Notes under the pieces: model-generated
Told to the model about the DNA's origin: nothing
Seen by the model: the letters and a program-made list of their open reading frames with translations, nothing else
The model's database searches: none
Part shown: positions 18,674-29,545 of the stretch, piece after piece
Position numbering within the stretch: position 1 is the stretch's first letter
How the letters are laid out: every line of letters begins with the position of its first letter
Made by a program: the position numbers and the translations under genes
Source: MFD04580-c1 sp963702995
Lineage (GTDB): Bacteria > Planctomycetota > Phycisphaerae > Tepidisphaerales > Tepidisphaeraceae
Length of the DNA: 64,000 nucleotides
Reading direction: 5' to 3'
Assembly: GCA_963702995.1 (NCBI GenBank)
Contig: OY969783.1
Span: 3,534,001 to 3,598,000, forward strand

Positions 18674-20138
18674 TCAGACGAACTCCGCGGCGTACGACGG
18701 CGGCGGCTTGAAGCGGCCGAATTCCTGCTCGACGAGGCGCGCGAAGCGGATGCCCGTCATGTCCTCAAGGAATGGCCCCACCACCTGCGCCCCCAGAGGC
18801 AGCCCGCTGGCGTTGTGCCCGATCGGGATTGCGGTCCCAGGCTGGCCGCAGAGCGTCGCGACCGACGGGTAGAAGCTCATGTAGTCGAATTCCACCGGGC
18901 GGCCGCCGATCTCCAGCCGGCGATCGGCTGTCAGCCCGGTCGCGTGCGGGAAGGCCGGCACCAGCGTCGCCGGCGTAAGCAGCACATCCCAATCGCGGAA
19001 GAAACTTCGGAAGAACGCCCTGAACGTTTCGCGCCGTTCCATCCAGACGAGGTAATCCCCCGCCGAGCCGCGTAGGCCGCGGGCGTCGGCCGCCTGGAAC
19101 TCCTCACCGCGCGCCATCTTGTCGAGCGCCATCGCTTCGCGGCGGTCGGCCGGCTGGCGGCAACTGGTTGCGACCCACATCAAGGCGCGGAACAGGGCGT
19201 AATGCTCGCGGAAATCCCCCATCTCACGCGGCTGAGCCTCGGCGACGGTCGCCCCGGCTTTCCGCAGGTTCGTCGCCAGGGAGTCCATCGCCGCGAGGAT
19301 CTCGCCGTCAACCGGGCACCAGGGCACGGCCGGAAGGATCGCCACGCGGAAGTCCGCCAGTCGCTTGCGGCGCGGCGCTGGCAAACGGACATACCAGGCG
19401 GTATCGACTCCAATATCCGGGCCGGCCAACGTTTCCATCACCAGTTCGAGGTCAACCGCGCTCCGGGCCATCGGCCCCTGCGTCGCGAGAACGGCCGCCG
19501 GGTTGGGGCCGGCGAACCCGGGGAAATGCCCACTCCCGGGGAGCAAGCCGGAACTGGGCTTGTGCCCCCAGAGCCCGCAGAACGCGGCCGGGACGCGGAT
19601 CGAGCCGCCCATGTCGCTGGCCAGATCAATCGCCCCCAGCCCGGCCGCCAGCCCGGCCGACCCACCGGAACTGCCGCCCGGAGTCAGCGAATGATCCCAC
19701 GGGCTGTTGGTCTGGCCATAGACCGGGTTTGTCGCCTGGAAGTCGGCGAGCCAGGTGCAGACGTTGGTCTTGCCGAGGATGACCGCCCCGGCCGATCGAA
19801 GGCGAGCTACCGTCGGAGCGTCATACTCCGCCACGTGCCCGACCCGATCCGGCACGCCGGCGGTGGACGCGCGGCCGACCGTATCGATCGACTCCTTGAC
19901 GGTGACCGGTACGCCGAGCAGCGGCGCTTCGCCGCCCCAGGTCCGTTCGGCGTCGGCGTCGGCCGCGGCGCGACGCGCTCGGTCGAAGTCCTGCTGGATG
20001 ATGCAGTTCAACGCGGGGTTAAAGCGGGCGATGCGCCGGACATGCAGCTCCAGCAGCTCAACGGCCGAGATCTCCCGGGCGCAGCGCCCAGAGCATTTCG
20101 GACGCGCTCGAAAAAGCGTTGAGGTCGTACGCGGTCAT
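18674..20138 (-). CDS. Amidase-signature hydrolase, frameshifted at N-terminus
   Basis: Ser-cisSer-Lys amidase hydrolysing an unknown amide to acid and ammonia, about 488 residues if joined. The start MTAYDLNAFSSASEML (ATG 20138) lies in one frame, then ISAVELLELHVRRIARFNPALNCI continues in another; the shift is at about 20070-20085. Core motifs are present: GVPVTVKESIDT (catalytic Lys), TPGGSSGGSAGLAAGLGAIDLASDMGGS (cis-Ser and nucleophile). The C-terminus ATLCGQPGTAIPIGHNASGLPLGAQVVGP is typical. Its ATG overlaps the ureE stop, so it is translationally linked to ureE and hypB, suggesting it feeds nitrogen metabolism. It lacks the extra domain of allophanate hydrolase. Confidence 0.82.
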
Positions 20139-20767
20139 GAAGTCGCCCCTGACGCGGCCGAGGCTTCGCCGCCGGTGTTGGCCGGCCGCCGCCCCGACAT
20201 CTGGAATGCGGCCGCCAGGCGGACCGCGGCGCCGCGCACCGGCTCGGGGGCGAACCGGCGGGTTGCTCCCTCGTACCGAGCCCCTCGTTCATCGAACGCC
20301 TGACGTGCCGGGCCGTCCGGGGGCACTCGCAGTTCGTCCAGCGCGATCTGGGTCGGAATGTGAAGGTTGCCCAGTTCCAGCGCTAGCAGCGCCGCTTGAG
20401 TCATGCTGTGCGGCCGCACGATCAGGACGTCGGTCTCCGGCACATTGACCGCGATCACCCAGTCAGTCCCGGTCACCAGGATGTCGCCATGCCGAACTCG
20501 CGCACCTCGTGGCAGCAGCACGCGAACGCGCCGCCCGGCGCGAGTCGTCGCCTGGAATGCTCGGCGCCCCAGCTCATGCCAGTGGATTTCGACAGGGTCA
20601 ACGTCGCGCCCGTGCCATCGTTGGGGCAACTCGGCCTCGAACAACGCGGCCGAACCGGCGTCGCTCACACTTTCCGAGATCTGCTCGCACAGGAGCGGGC
20701 GATGGGGCAACGCGATCGGGTCGGACTCGCCGGCCAGGCGCGTGGACGGGAAGCGGTCAACCGACAC
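20135..20767 (-). CDS. ureE: Urease accessory protein UreE
   Basis: Nickel metallochaperone delivering Ni to the urease assembly complex, cytosolic. About 210 residues from a GTG at 20767 that overlaps the end of hypB by 11 bp. The N-terminal domain holds LPQRWHGRDVDPVEIHWHELGRRAFQATTRAGRRVRVLLPRG; the C-terminal metal-binding domain reads LLALELGNLHIPTQIALDELRVP, where the His is the conserved interface nickel ligand. There is no His-rich tail. A longer upstream reading is rejected because it runs across hypB in a shadow frame. Confidence 0.85.
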   Translation of the reverse strand: MSVDRFPSTRLAGESDPIALPHRPLLCEQISESVSDAGSAALFEAELPQRWHGRDVDPVEIHWHELGRRAFQATTRAGRRVRVLLPRGARVRHGDILVTGTDWVIAVNVPETDVLIVRPHSMTQAALLALELGNLHIPTQIALDELRVPPDGPARQAFDERGARYEGATRRFAPEPVRGAAVRLAAAFQMSGRRPANTGGEASAASGATS

Positions 20768-21466
20768 TGGGCGCCTCCGCGACGGGGGCCAGCGCCATGG
20801 CCGCGTCGCGCCGGCGGGCCAGGAAGTCGAGCCAGGCGCGCATCCCCTCGCCGGTCTTGGCCGAAACTTCGAGGGCCCGCATGCCCGGACGCACGTCGGC
20901 GATACTTGAATAGGCGGCCGCCCGGTCAAACTCGACAACTTCGGCCAGATCGATCTTGGTGATAACGCAGACGTCAGCGGTGTTGAAGATCGTTGGGTAC
21001 TTGAGCGGCTTGTCCTCGCCCTCGGTGGTCGCAAGAAGGACGAGCCGGAGGCTCTCGCCCAGGTCGTAGCTGGACGGGCAGACGAGATTGCCAACGTTCT
21101 CGATAAAGAGGATGTCGATCGAGTTGAGGTCCCAGCCGCCCAGCGCGCGCTCGACCATGTCGGCTTCGAGGTGGCAAACCGTCCCGGTCACGATCTGGCG
21201 AACGGGGCGCCGCTCTCGGCGAGTCGGCGGGCGTCGTTCTCGGTGGCAAGGTCGCCGACCAGGGCGGCGACGCGTAGCGACGGACGCAGTGCGCGGAGCG
21301 TCTCTTTCAGGAACGTCGTCTTCCCTGCCCCCGGGCTGGAAACCAGGCTGACCACGAAGACACCGGCCGCCTGAAACCGATCGCGAAGAGAACGTGCGAG
21401 AACGTCATTCTTCTTGAGGACCTGCTGCCGCACTTCGACGATGCGTGCCGTTCCGGGCGCCTGCAC
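20757..21466 (-). CDS. hypB: HypB nickel-incorporation GTPase, frameshifted
   Basis: SIMIBI-class GTPase that loads nickel into hydrogenase and, in some bacteria, urease. N-terminal frame from GTG 21466 (strong SD GGAGGTATCCA): VVSLVSSPGAGKTTFLKETL with the P-loop at 43-50, then VGDLATENDARRLAESGAP. The second frame continues VRQIVTGTVCHLEADMVERAL, IDILFIENVGNLVCPSSYDLGE and CVITKIDLAEVVEFD (NKxD-like TKID). An extra G in the run at 21204-21207 would join the halves as ESGAPVRQIVTG. The N-terminus has no CxxCGC or His-rich nickel store. No hydrogenase gene is visible; the neighbours are urease genes. Confidence 0.88.
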
Positions 21467-21701
21467 TGGATACCTCCGTCATCGCCGCGACTTACCCGAA
21501 CCGCAAAGCCCTGGCGAAATTCAACCCCTTGCACGGCGTTTGCATATCAAGACTCATGCCGCACAGTTCCGCGGACGTTTCGCGTGATGTTGTGCGGCCG
21601 ATCTGGGCAATGGGTCTGTTGTGGGCGACTTGCTGCTCAATCGCGCGGCGATACCTGAATTCACCTCTCGCCGCGCGACACACATTCTGAGGCAAAGCAA
21701 G
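21467..21701. promoter_or_regulatory. Divergent promoter region between hypB and ureF
   Basis: About 235 bp must drive hypB-ureE-amidase leftward and ureFG rightward. I see no NikR-like GTATGA palindrome and no clear -35/-10 pair. Confidence 0.4.
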
Positions 21702-22371
21702 TTGGATCGGTCAAACGACTGGGTGGTGCTGCAACTGGCCGACTCGGCATTCCCGGCGGGCGGCTTCGTTCATTCGGCGGGGCTGGAGTCGGCGTGGCAA
21801 CAGGGCTTCGTCACGCCGGGGACGCTCGAGCCGTATTGCGAAGGCGCTGTCGGTCAGCTCGCCAGCGGTGGCGTGCCGTTTGTCGCGGCCGCCTGGAGCG
21901 ACCCAGCCCGGTTCGAGGCGCTGGACAAGCTGTTCGATGCGATGACCCTGAACCACATCGCCAACAACGCGAGCCGCCTTCAAGGCCTGCGCGCTGCTTT
22001 CGTCGGCGGAGAAGATCTTCAACCTTCGCGCGTTGAGTCAGCTCGATGACACGACACGCCAGGATGGGGGCTCGTGTCACCTGGCGCCGGTCTTCGGCGT
22101 CGTCGGCCGCTGCGTCGGACTGAGCCTCGAACAGTCTTGCCGGCTCTTCGTCTTCTCGGGCCTTCGGGGGCTCGTTTCGGCGGCGGTTCGGCTGGGGCTC
22201 GTCGGGCCGATCGAAGGGCAGGCGATCCAGCACGCGCTGTCGCCACTTGCCGACGCGCTCGCGCGATCGGCCGCCCAGGTGGCACCAGAGGACGCGGCCC
22301 AGACCGCGCCACTGATCGACTTGCTCCAGGCCGGGCACGGAAGGCTTTATTCGCGGCTGTTCCAGAGCTAA
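21702..22371 (+). CDS. ureF: Urease accessory protein UreF, frameshifted
   Basis: Component of the UreD-UreF-UreG complex that activates apo-urease. The first frame gives WVVLQLADSAFPAGGFVHSAGLESAWQQGFV and continues to ASRLQG; the second continues ACALLSSAEKIFNLRALSQL and GSCHLAPVFGVVGRCVGLSL, ending GRLYSRLFQS. The join is at about 21981-21990. The TTG at 21702, preceded by GAGG, gives about 223 residues, normal for UreF; a GTG at 21621 would add 27 residues. The motifs ADSAFPAGGF, HLAP and the typical C-terminus make the family call firm. ureG follows after about 68 bp. Confidence 0.87.
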
Positions 22372-22439
22372 GCCGGCGGCCGTCGGCCCGGGCCCCGGAC
22401 CGTCGGAGTGGTCTGGCCCGACGGTGAAGGTCCCAGGGC

Positions 22440-23162
22440 ATGATGAACAAGACGTCAGCTCCTTCCAATGGCTCCCCCGATCACACGCATGACGAGTGGG
22501 CGGACGCGGGGAAATTCGAATATCGCGAGCGGCCGGTCCAAACGCGAAATTTTGCCCGCCGCGCCTTCACGGTGGGTGTCGGCGGCCCGGTCGGAAGCGG
22601 CAAGACCGCCCTGATGCTCGCCCTCTGCCGCGCCCTTCGCGACAAGGTCAACCTCTGCGCCGTGACCAACGACATCTTCACGAAAGAAGACGCTGAGTTC
22701 CTGACGCGAAACCACGCGCTGGAGCCCGGGAGGATCCGTGCGGTGGAGACGGGCGGATGCCCGCACGCGGCCATTCGAGAAGACATCACGGCTAACCTGA
22801 TGGCCCTCGAACACTTGCATGAAACCTATCGCCCCGAGCTGCTGTTGATCGAATCGGGCGGTGACAACCTGGCCGCGCATTTCAGCCGAGAACTGGCGGA
22901 CTTCACGATCTATGTGATCGACGTCGCGGGCGGGGACAAGGTCCCTCGCAAGGGCGGGCCGGGCATCACGCAGTCGGATTTGCTGGTGATCAACAAGACC
23001 GATCTGGCCGACGCCGTCGGAGCCGATCTGGCGGTGATGGAGCGTGACGCGAAAGCCATGCGTGGCGAAGGCCCGTTCATCTTCTCGCAGATGAAGAGCG
23101 GTCAGGGCGTCCCGGAGATCATCGAGCACATGCTGGCCGCCCGGGGGGCCACCACGGGCTGA
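22440..23162 (+). CDS. ureG: Urease accessory GTPase UreG
   Basis: GTPase that powers nickel insertion into the urease active site. 240 residues: a Gly/His-bearing N-terminal tail (SPDHTHDEWAD), P-loop GGPVGSGKT at 48-56, LCAVTNDIFTKEDAEFL, AVETGGCPHAAIREDI (the CPH nickel-binding motif), IESGGDNLAAHFS and VINKTDLADAVGADL. Complete and intact. Downstream of ureF, in the same transcription unit. Confidence 0.96.
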   Translation: MMNKTSAPSNGSPDHTHDEWADAGKFEYRERPVQTRNFARRAFTVGVGGPVGSGKTALMLALCRALRDKVNLCAVTNDIFTKEDAEFLTRNHALEPGRIRAVETGGCPHAAIREDITANLMALEHLHETYRPELLLIESGGDNLAAHFSRELADFTIYVIDVAGGDKVPRKGGPGITQSDLLVINKTDLADAVGADLAVMERDAKAMRGEGPFIFSQMKSGQGVPEIIEHMLAARGATTG

Positions 23163-23873
23163 CCGTCGCGCGGCGACGTTCCCACCGGGCCGCTGGGCAT
23201 CTCCGCCGCAGCAGGACAAGGCACGCGGCGCAGAGTCGCGTGCTGGGCTCCCCCGGCCCAACAATCGCTTTGCGTCGCGGAATGTCCCCTGCGAGACAGT
23301 TGCAGCGCTTTTGTGGGAACGGGTCGGGCGACGGGTGATCGCCGCCGCGGCCGAGCCGGCAGAGCGTTTTTGCGCCCGATCCGAGGCCGCGTGGGTCATT
23401 CATCGTCACCGCGCGTGCCGCCAAATTAGGCAGCAAGTGGCGCGACGCGTTGCGATTGGACGCCGCCAGTATAGCGGCGATGCTTCGACGAACGATTCCG
23501 ACTTGGCATGACGTTTGTGATGGCGGAACCGTTCCCGGGCGTTCGGACGTCGCCGCCGCATCGGCGGAATTGGGCTGGCGGCCGACAGCAGGATCCGTCG
23601 TTCTTCGACGTGGCTGCACCTCCGCCGCTTCGCTCTTCGCCGGTGCTCTCTTTCCGGGCGTTGCGCCAAGCCGCCGCCGCTTTGCGCCGGGAATGGGGCT
23701 TGCGCCGTTCACGTGTCGTCAGGCGCGGGGATCTGGCGGCCGAAGGCTCGGCGGCGAATGCCTTAAGCTCAATCCGTCAAGCCTAAAGGCTGGCGGCCTC
23801 ATTCTCTCAGATCGCTCTTCACATGGAATTGGACCCTCTCGGACTCTCTACCCGTACCTCAGGAGATTCGTTC
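23163..23873. other. Long leader/intergenic region upstream of urtA
   Basis: About 710 bp with no credible gene. It should contain the promoter of the urt operon. I looked for a guanidine-type riboswitch and for NtcA/NtrC-like palindromes and could not support any. Confidence 0.4.
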
Positions 23874-25164
23874 ATGACCCAGTTACGCAAACCGTTCACC
23901 CTGCTCCTTCTGGCGCTGCTCGCGCCTGCCGGCCGCCCTGGCGCGGGCGGAAGACACCGTCAAGATCGGCGTTCTTCACTCCCTTTCTGGAACGATGGCC
24001 ATCTCAGAGACGTCCCTTCGCGACGTCGTGCTGATGGCGGTCGAGGAGATCAACGCCGGCGGCGGGGTCAAAGCGGGCGGGAAGAGCTACATGATCGAGC
24101 CGGTCGTCGTTGACCCGGCGTCAAACTGGCCGCTCTTCGCCGAAAAGGCCAAGCAGCTCATCCTGAAGGACAAGGTCGCCTGCACCTTTGGCTGCTGGAC
24201 GAGCGTGAGCCGCAAGTCCGTCCTGCCGGTCTTCGAAGCCAAGTACACCAAGGACGAGAACCCTTACGGCGGCGGCCTGCTCTTCTACCCGGTGCAGTAC
24301 GAAGGTGAAGAACAGAGCCCCAATATCTTCTACACCGGCGCCAGCCCGAACGAGCAGCTCATCCCCGCCGCCGAGTACATGATGAGCAAGGATGGTGGCT
24401 CCAGGAAGAAGTTCTACCTGCTCGGCACCGACTACGTCTTCCCCCGCACCGCCAACAAGGTGCTCCGCGCCTTCCTGAAGGCCAAGGGCATCCCCGAGAC
24501 GGCGATCGCCGAGGAATACACCCCATTCGGCCATAGCGACTATCAGACCATCGTCGGCCGCGTGAAGGACTTCGCGAAGGACGGCGACGCCTGCATCCTG
24601 TCCACCATCAACGGTGACAGCAACGTGCCGTTCTACAAGGAATTCGCCAACCAGGGGCTGACCGCCGACAAGTGCCCGATCATGGCCTTCTCGGTCGCCG
24701 AAGACGAACTTCGGTCCATGGAGACCGAGAAGCTCGTCGGCCATCTGGCCGCCTGGAATTACTACCAGTCGCAGGAGAACCCGGAGAACAAGAAGTTCGT
24801 GACCGCGTTCAAGGCGTTCTGCAAGAGCCACAAGCTCCCCGGCGGCGACAGCCGCGTGACCGATGACCCGATCGAGGCCGCCTACTTCGGCGTCTACGTC
24901 TGGAAGGCCGCGGTCGAGAAGGCCGGCACGTTCGACATCGACAAGGTTATCCCCGCGGTGCTGGGCATGGAGTTCGACGCCCCAGGTGGGAAGAAGAAGA
25001 TGGACACGCTGAACCACCACACATGGAAGCCGGTCCTGATCGGGGCGATCCGCGCGGACGGGCAGTTCGACATCATCTCCAAGACGGCCCTGGTCCACCC
25101 GGATTCGTTCAGCACCTACCTGCACGGCCCGGAGGAGATCAAGAAGCTGACGGGAGCTCCGTAA
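23874..25164 (+). CDS. urtA: Urea ABC transporter substrate-binding protein UrtA, frameshifted in signal region
   Basis: Periplasmic urea receptor of the Urt high-affinity transporter. ATG 23874, behind CAGGAG, starts a signal peptide (MTQLRKPFTLLLLALLA). The mature protein begins in another frame at about 23925 with ALARAEDTVKIGVLHSLSGT, the hallmark UrtA start, then VVDPASNWPLFAEKAKQLI, CTFGCWTSVSRKSVLPVFE, LLFYPVQYEGEEQSPNIFYT and LLGTDYVFPRTANKV. The end, HHTWKPVLIGAIRADGQFDI, is typical. Restored length is about 430 residues. First gene of urtA-lipoprotein-urtBCDE. Confidence 0.93.
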
Positions 25165-25269
25165 GGCGGCCAGAGGCCGATGCCTCGGCCGCGGCGGGCG
25201 ATTCTCGCCCGCCGCGGCAGACCGGGTTCAAACGACACTCGACGATCCGAAACTCAAGGAGATCACTGG

Positions 25270-25710
25270 ATGCAACGCCTTACTCTCTCCGTTCGCCCGT
25301 ATTTGTGTGCCTGCGCTTTGTTCGCCGCGGGCCTGGTCAGTACCGGATGCGGCTCGATGATGAGCAAGCCGGAGGAAAAACCGGCGACCCAGCCGATGGC
25401 CACGGCCACGCCGCCGGCGATGAACGCGACGTCGCCGGAGCCGGTCAAGCCGACCATGACGCCCGCCACCGAGCCGGCCAAGCCGGCGATGATGGCGCTC
25501 GACCCGAAGGACCTGACGCACGTCGTCTCCAGCGACGAGCCCTACTTCACCATGCCCCCCGCCGCCGGCGTCGCGCCTGCGGGGATCCTGAAAACCGGAA
25601 TGAAGGTGAAGGTGGACGTCCCCAGCCTGCCCTACAGCAAGCTGCGCCTGGAAGACGGGACCGAAGCCTACGCCAACACTGAAGGCCTCGACCCGATCAT
25701 GAAGAAGTAA
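25270..25710 (+). CDS. SH3-like lipoprotein between urtA and urtB
   Basis: 146-residue lipoprotein: leader MQRLTLSVRPYLCACALFAA then lipobox VSTGC with Cys27, a Pro/Ala/Thr/Met-rich spacer to about residue 75, and a C-terminal domain (VVSSDEPYFTMPPAAGVAPA ... VKVDVPSLPYSKLRLEDG ... AYANTEGLDPI) resembling a bacterial SH3 fold. A clear SD (AAGGAGATCACTGG) precedes ATG 25270. Its position in the urt operon suggests a link to urea uptake or to the cell wall near the transporter, but no characterised Urt system requires such a protein. Confidence 0.7.
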   Translation: MQRLTLSVRPYLCACALFAAGLVSTGCGSMMSKPEEKPATQPMATATPPAMNATSPEPVKPTMTPATEPAKPAMMALDPKDLTHVVSSDEPYFTMPPAAGVAPAGILKTGMKVKVDVPSLPYSKLRLEDGTEAYANTEGLDPIMKK

Positions 25711-25874
25711 CCTTTCGCCATGGGTCGCGCCGGGGACGCCGTAACGGCGGTCGCACGGCCGGCCTGACGCGCAAACAACCGACCCGGCGGGAAACCGTCG
25801 GGCCGGTCTTCAAACGTAAGCCCCGGCCGACGGCGAACGACCGAAGCCGGCGGCCGCCGAAGGATTGGAGTTCG

Positions 25875-28083
25875 ATGCCTTCTCGGTCTTTGACGTCCCT
25901 CATTCTGGCCCTCGCCGTCGCGGCGATGTGCATCCCTGTACGGCCCGCGCAAGCGGCCGACACCACGCGGCCGGCCGCCGCAGCCGACGCGCCCGGCGAC
26001 ATTCCTTCAGAGCTCAAAGAGGCGATCAAGTCGCTGGCCACCGCCGACGATGACGCCCGCCTCAAGATCTATGACTTGCTCGGGGCCAAGGGGGATGCTC
26101 GCCTGATCCCCGCCGTCACCGCATGGATGGACGGAACGCTCCAAAATCGTGACGGGCATCTCGTCATCTACGGCAAGGCCTCGAAGTACCAGGGGGCCGA
26201 GCCCGGCGACAACCTCAAGAGCTATCCGATTGTCGATGCCTTCACCCAGGCGCCGGTCATCGGCGCCGACGGGCAGCCGGTCTTCTTCGTCGCCCCGACC
26301 ATCGACCTCAGCGCCCCGGGCATGATGCGGCTGAAGAAGCGCCAGGAACGCAAGCCCGTATCCTGAGCTGATCTCGACGCTCGCGCTGCTTGACCCCGAC
26401 CCGACCGTCCGCCTCACGAGCATACGAGATGCCGGCGAACGCTCCGCACACGTCTTCATCGACCCCGACGATCAATTGCGCTTCTCCCAGGCGATGGAAC
26501 GATGCATGGTGGTGCTCAAAGCGTGGGGGGCCGACCCAAAGCACGCGGCCGACCCGGCCCCGCTGAAGGACGCGGCGACGTCGGTCGTTACCGCCATCGA
26601 CGCGGCGTTAGCGGAAAAGCCGACAAAGCTCCTGCAACCGGTCCCCAGCGATTCATCGGTCAGCAAGGTCGCGTCGGCCCTGAAGACATACCTTGCGGCG
26701 ATCCCGGAGCCCCCGGCCGCCCCGTCGGCGACGACCCAGCCCGCGGCCGCCACCCCAACCACGGTGCCGGCGGCACTGGTCGATGCGTATGCCCTCCTCC
26801 GCGAGAACGCACAGAGCTCGGTCGCCGAGACCGAAACGTACAAAGGCCGGCTGGGTACGGTTGGTAAGAACCTGGACGACCTGCCGCGTTATGCCGCGGC
26901 GCTCAAGCGACAACTCGCCACCGAAGCGGGCGGCCGCTTCGGGCCGGCGCTGAAAGAAGCCACCTCCGAGACGGATGCGATCCTGGGAAGCCGCCCCGAG
27001 CAGATGGAGGCGTTCAAAGCGCTCGGCTCGATCGGCACCTCGCGAGCGGCGAACCTCCTGCGAAAAGTCGTGGCGGCCGCCCAGCGGATCGGCGACACCG
27101 AAATGGAGAATGCCGCCACCCCGCCGCTCAAAATGGCGGAAACTTACCAGTCGCGAATCCGCTTCGCGCAAAACACCTTCGCCGGCCTGTCCGCCGGGAG
27201 CATCCTCGTTCTGCTCGCACTGGGCCTTTCGATCGTGTTTGGGCTGATGGGCGTGATCAACATGGCCCACGGCGAGTTCATGATGGTTGGGGCGTTCACG
27301 ACGTACGTCGTGGCCTCTTTCTTCAAGCAACATCTCCCTGGGGCGTACGACTATTACCTGATCGCCGCCGTCCCGGCGGCGTTCGCGGTGTCGGCCTTGA
27401 TTGGCCTGCTATGCGAATGGGTCGTCATTCGCCACCTGTACGGCCGCCCGCTTGAAACACTGCTGGCTACGCTGGGGATCGGATTGATCCTTGTCCAGCG
27501 CGTTCGCGACAGCTTCGGCGATACGCTGACGGTCTCCCCTCCAAGCTGGATGGAAGGAGGCTGGGAGATCATGCCGGACCTGTTCTTCGCCCGGAACCGG
27601 CTCTACATCATCCTGTACTGTGCGATGTGCATCGCAGTGGTCTACTACCTGGTGAACCGGACCAAACTGGGCCTGCTGCTCCGCGCGACGACGCAGAACC
27701 GGGGGATGGCATCGGCCCTGGGCGTGCCGACGCGTCGGATTGACGCGATCACGTTCGCTCTGGGCGCGGGGCTCGCCGGCCTGGCCGGCGTGGCGGTGCC
27801 GCTTTACAACAAGATCAACCCGCAGATCGGGCAGGAATACATCGTCGAAAGCTTCATGGTCGTAGTGGTCGGCGGCGTGGGCGCGTTGTCCGGGGCGATC
27901 TGGGCGGGGCTAGCGCTGGGCTTCCTGGCGAAATACCTGGAGCCGATCCTGGCGATGATCCCGGCCCTGGCGTCGGGGTCGTCGGTGCTGGGGCGCGTGT
28001 TCGTGCTGGTCGCGGTCATCGTCTTCCTCAACTATCGGCCGCAGGGGCTCTTCCCGCCGAAGGGGAGGCTGGCCGATGCCTGA
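25875..28083 (+). CDS. urtB: Urea ABC transporter permease UrtB with periplasmic N-terminal extension, frameshifted
   Basis: Inner-membrane permease of the LivH type. The first about 160 residues (signal peptide MPSRSLTSLILALAVAAMCI, then ELKEAIKSLATADDDARLKI, PVFFVAPTIDLSAPGMMRLKKRQ) are in one frame; the rest (ELISTLALLDPDPTVRLTSI ...) in another, with the join at about 26341-26367. This long N-terminal extension is normal for proteobacterial-type UrtB. The membrane part starts near 27170 with LSAGSILVLLALGLSIVFGL and carries GVINMAHGEFMMVGAF and RATTQNRGMASALGV, the permease coupling loop. Restored length is about 735 residues. Confidence 0.92.
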
Positions 28084-29545
28084 GGATCCACAGCCCGCCG
28101 ACACGGCGGCCGCCGCGTCCGAAGCGCGGCGGAAGTTCCTTCGCTCCCAAACATTCCTGGCCAAGATGCCTGACCCGGGCGTCTTCCGGCTGCGGCTCTA
28201 CACGATCGTCGGGCTGCTCGCGCTCTTCTTCCTCGTCATCCCCATCCTCAACCACAACGGGCTGGTGGAGGATTACAAGCTCAGCGCGCTGGGCAAGTAC
28301 CTTTGCTTCGCCTTCGTCGCCCTGGGCGTGGACCTGATCTGGGGGTACACCGGGTTGCTTTCGCTCTGCCAGGCGCTGTTCTTCTGCCTGGGCGGGTATG
28401 CGATGGCGATGCACCTTTCGCTGCCGCAGGGGGGCGGCGACGTCCGGCCGGAATACAACAACATCCCCCAGTTCATGTTCTTCAACAACGTGCGCGAGCT
28501 GCCCGGGTTCTGGCATCCGTTCGAGTCGTTCCCGGTGACGATCCTGCTGGGCCTGTTCCTGCCAGGGCTTGTCGCGGGCTTGTTCGGGTTCTTCATCCTC
28601 CGCAGCCGTGTCCGAGGGGTCTACTTTTCCATCATCACGCAGGCGGTCGCCTGGGGCGCGTGGCTGCTGATCAGCCGCAACGAGATGCTGCTCGGCGGGA
28701 CCAACGGGTTAACCAACTTCTACAAACCCCTCACCCAGAGCCGAAACTGCATCGTCGCGCTCTACCTGCTGACGTTGACGGCGCTCGTCGTCGCCTACCT
28801 CATCTGCCGCGCGATCGTCCGGTCGCGGCTGGGGCGCGTGCTGGTCGCCGTGCGGGACAAGGAAACCCGCCTCTACTTCGCCGGGTATAAGCCGTACGCG
28901 TTCAAAGTCTTCGCCTTTTCAGTCGGGGCGATGCTGGCGGCCGTCGGCGGCATGCTCTATTCGCCGCAGTTCACGATTATCTCCCCACAGGACATGGACG
29001 TGCCGGCGTCGATCACGATGGTCGTCCTGGTCGCGCTCGGCGGTCGCGGCCGCCTCTGGGGGGCGATCTTTGGGTCTCTGCTTTACAAGTACCTTTACGC
29101 GTCGCTCACCTCCGACCTTCCGGCGATGTGGCCCTATGTTCAGGGGACGGTTTACATCGGGGTGATCCTCTATTTCCCGGACGGCTTCGTCGGGCTGTGG
29201 GACAAAGTTGAGAAGCGGATCCGCGAGCGTGCCGGCTCGCTCGCGGTAGGCATCGGCCTGGCGCCGATCGCAATCACCGCCCTTTTCGTCCTGGGTGAGG
29301 CGCTGGGGGTGACGCCGCGGGTACTGAATGACGTGCGGCTGGACGGCGTCCCGCTGAAGTACGTCGTGGTCGTGGTGCTGCTGGGGACGATCGCAATCCT
29401 GGAGTTGACCGGCTCGATCCAGCACAAAGGGATCGCAGGCCGCGGGTTCGCGGTCTCGCCAGCCGCGGCGGAAGCCGCGGAAGAAGGTGTCACCGTGGGC
29501 GGCCCGACAGAGGCCCCTGTGCCCGCCGGGAGGGCCGAGTCATGA
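28076..29545 (+). CDS. urtC: Urea ABC transporter permease UrtC
   Basis: LivM-type inner-membrane permease, 489 residues, start ATG overlapping urtB by 8 bp. Multiple TM segments are visible, with LIWGYTGLLSLCQALFFCLG, RSRVRGVYFSIITQAVAWGA and the coupling-loop sequence VAVRDKETRLYFAGYKPYAF. The C-terminus is extended beyond the last family-typical helix (about residue 380) by further hydrophobic segments and an acidic/Ala-rich tail. Intact, without frameshift. Confidence 0.94.
   Translation: MPEDPQPADTAAAASEARRKFLRSQTFLAKMPDPGVFRLRLYTIVGLLALFFLVIPILNHNGLVEDYKLSALGKYLCFAFVALGVDLIWGYTGLLSLCQALFFCLGGYAMAMHLSLPQGGGDVRPEYNNIPQFMFFNNVRELPGFWHPFESFPVTILLGLFLPGLVAGLFGFFILRSRVRGVYFSIITQAVAWGAWLLISRNEMLLGGTNGLTNFYKPLTQSRNCIVALYLLTLTALVVAYLICRAIVRSRLGRVLVAVRDKETRLYFAGYKPYAFKVFAFSVGAMLAAVGGMLYSPQFTIISPQDMDVPASITMVVLVALGGRGRLWGAIFGSLLYKYLYASLTSDLPAMWPYVQGTVYIGVILYFPDGFVGLWDKVEKRIRERAGSLAVGIGLAPIAITALFVLGEALGVTPRVLNDVRLDGVPLKYVVVVVLLGTIAILELTGSIQHKGIAGRGFAVSPAAAEAAEEGVTVGGPTEAPVPAGRAES

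Noticed and set aside
20135..21094. 319-residue version of UreE
   Set aside because: The first about 110 residues are Arg/Ser/Pro-rich shadow sequence across hypB; UreE homology begins only after GTG 20767.
23163..23873. Guanidine or other riboswitch ahead of urtA
   Set aside because: Looked for conserved ykkC-type blocks and paired stems; none could be recognised by eye.
26341..26367. In-frame TGA in urtB as a selenocysteine codon
   Set aside because: The sequence after the TGA in the same frame is not UrtB-like; the protein resumes in a different frame, so this is a frameshift.
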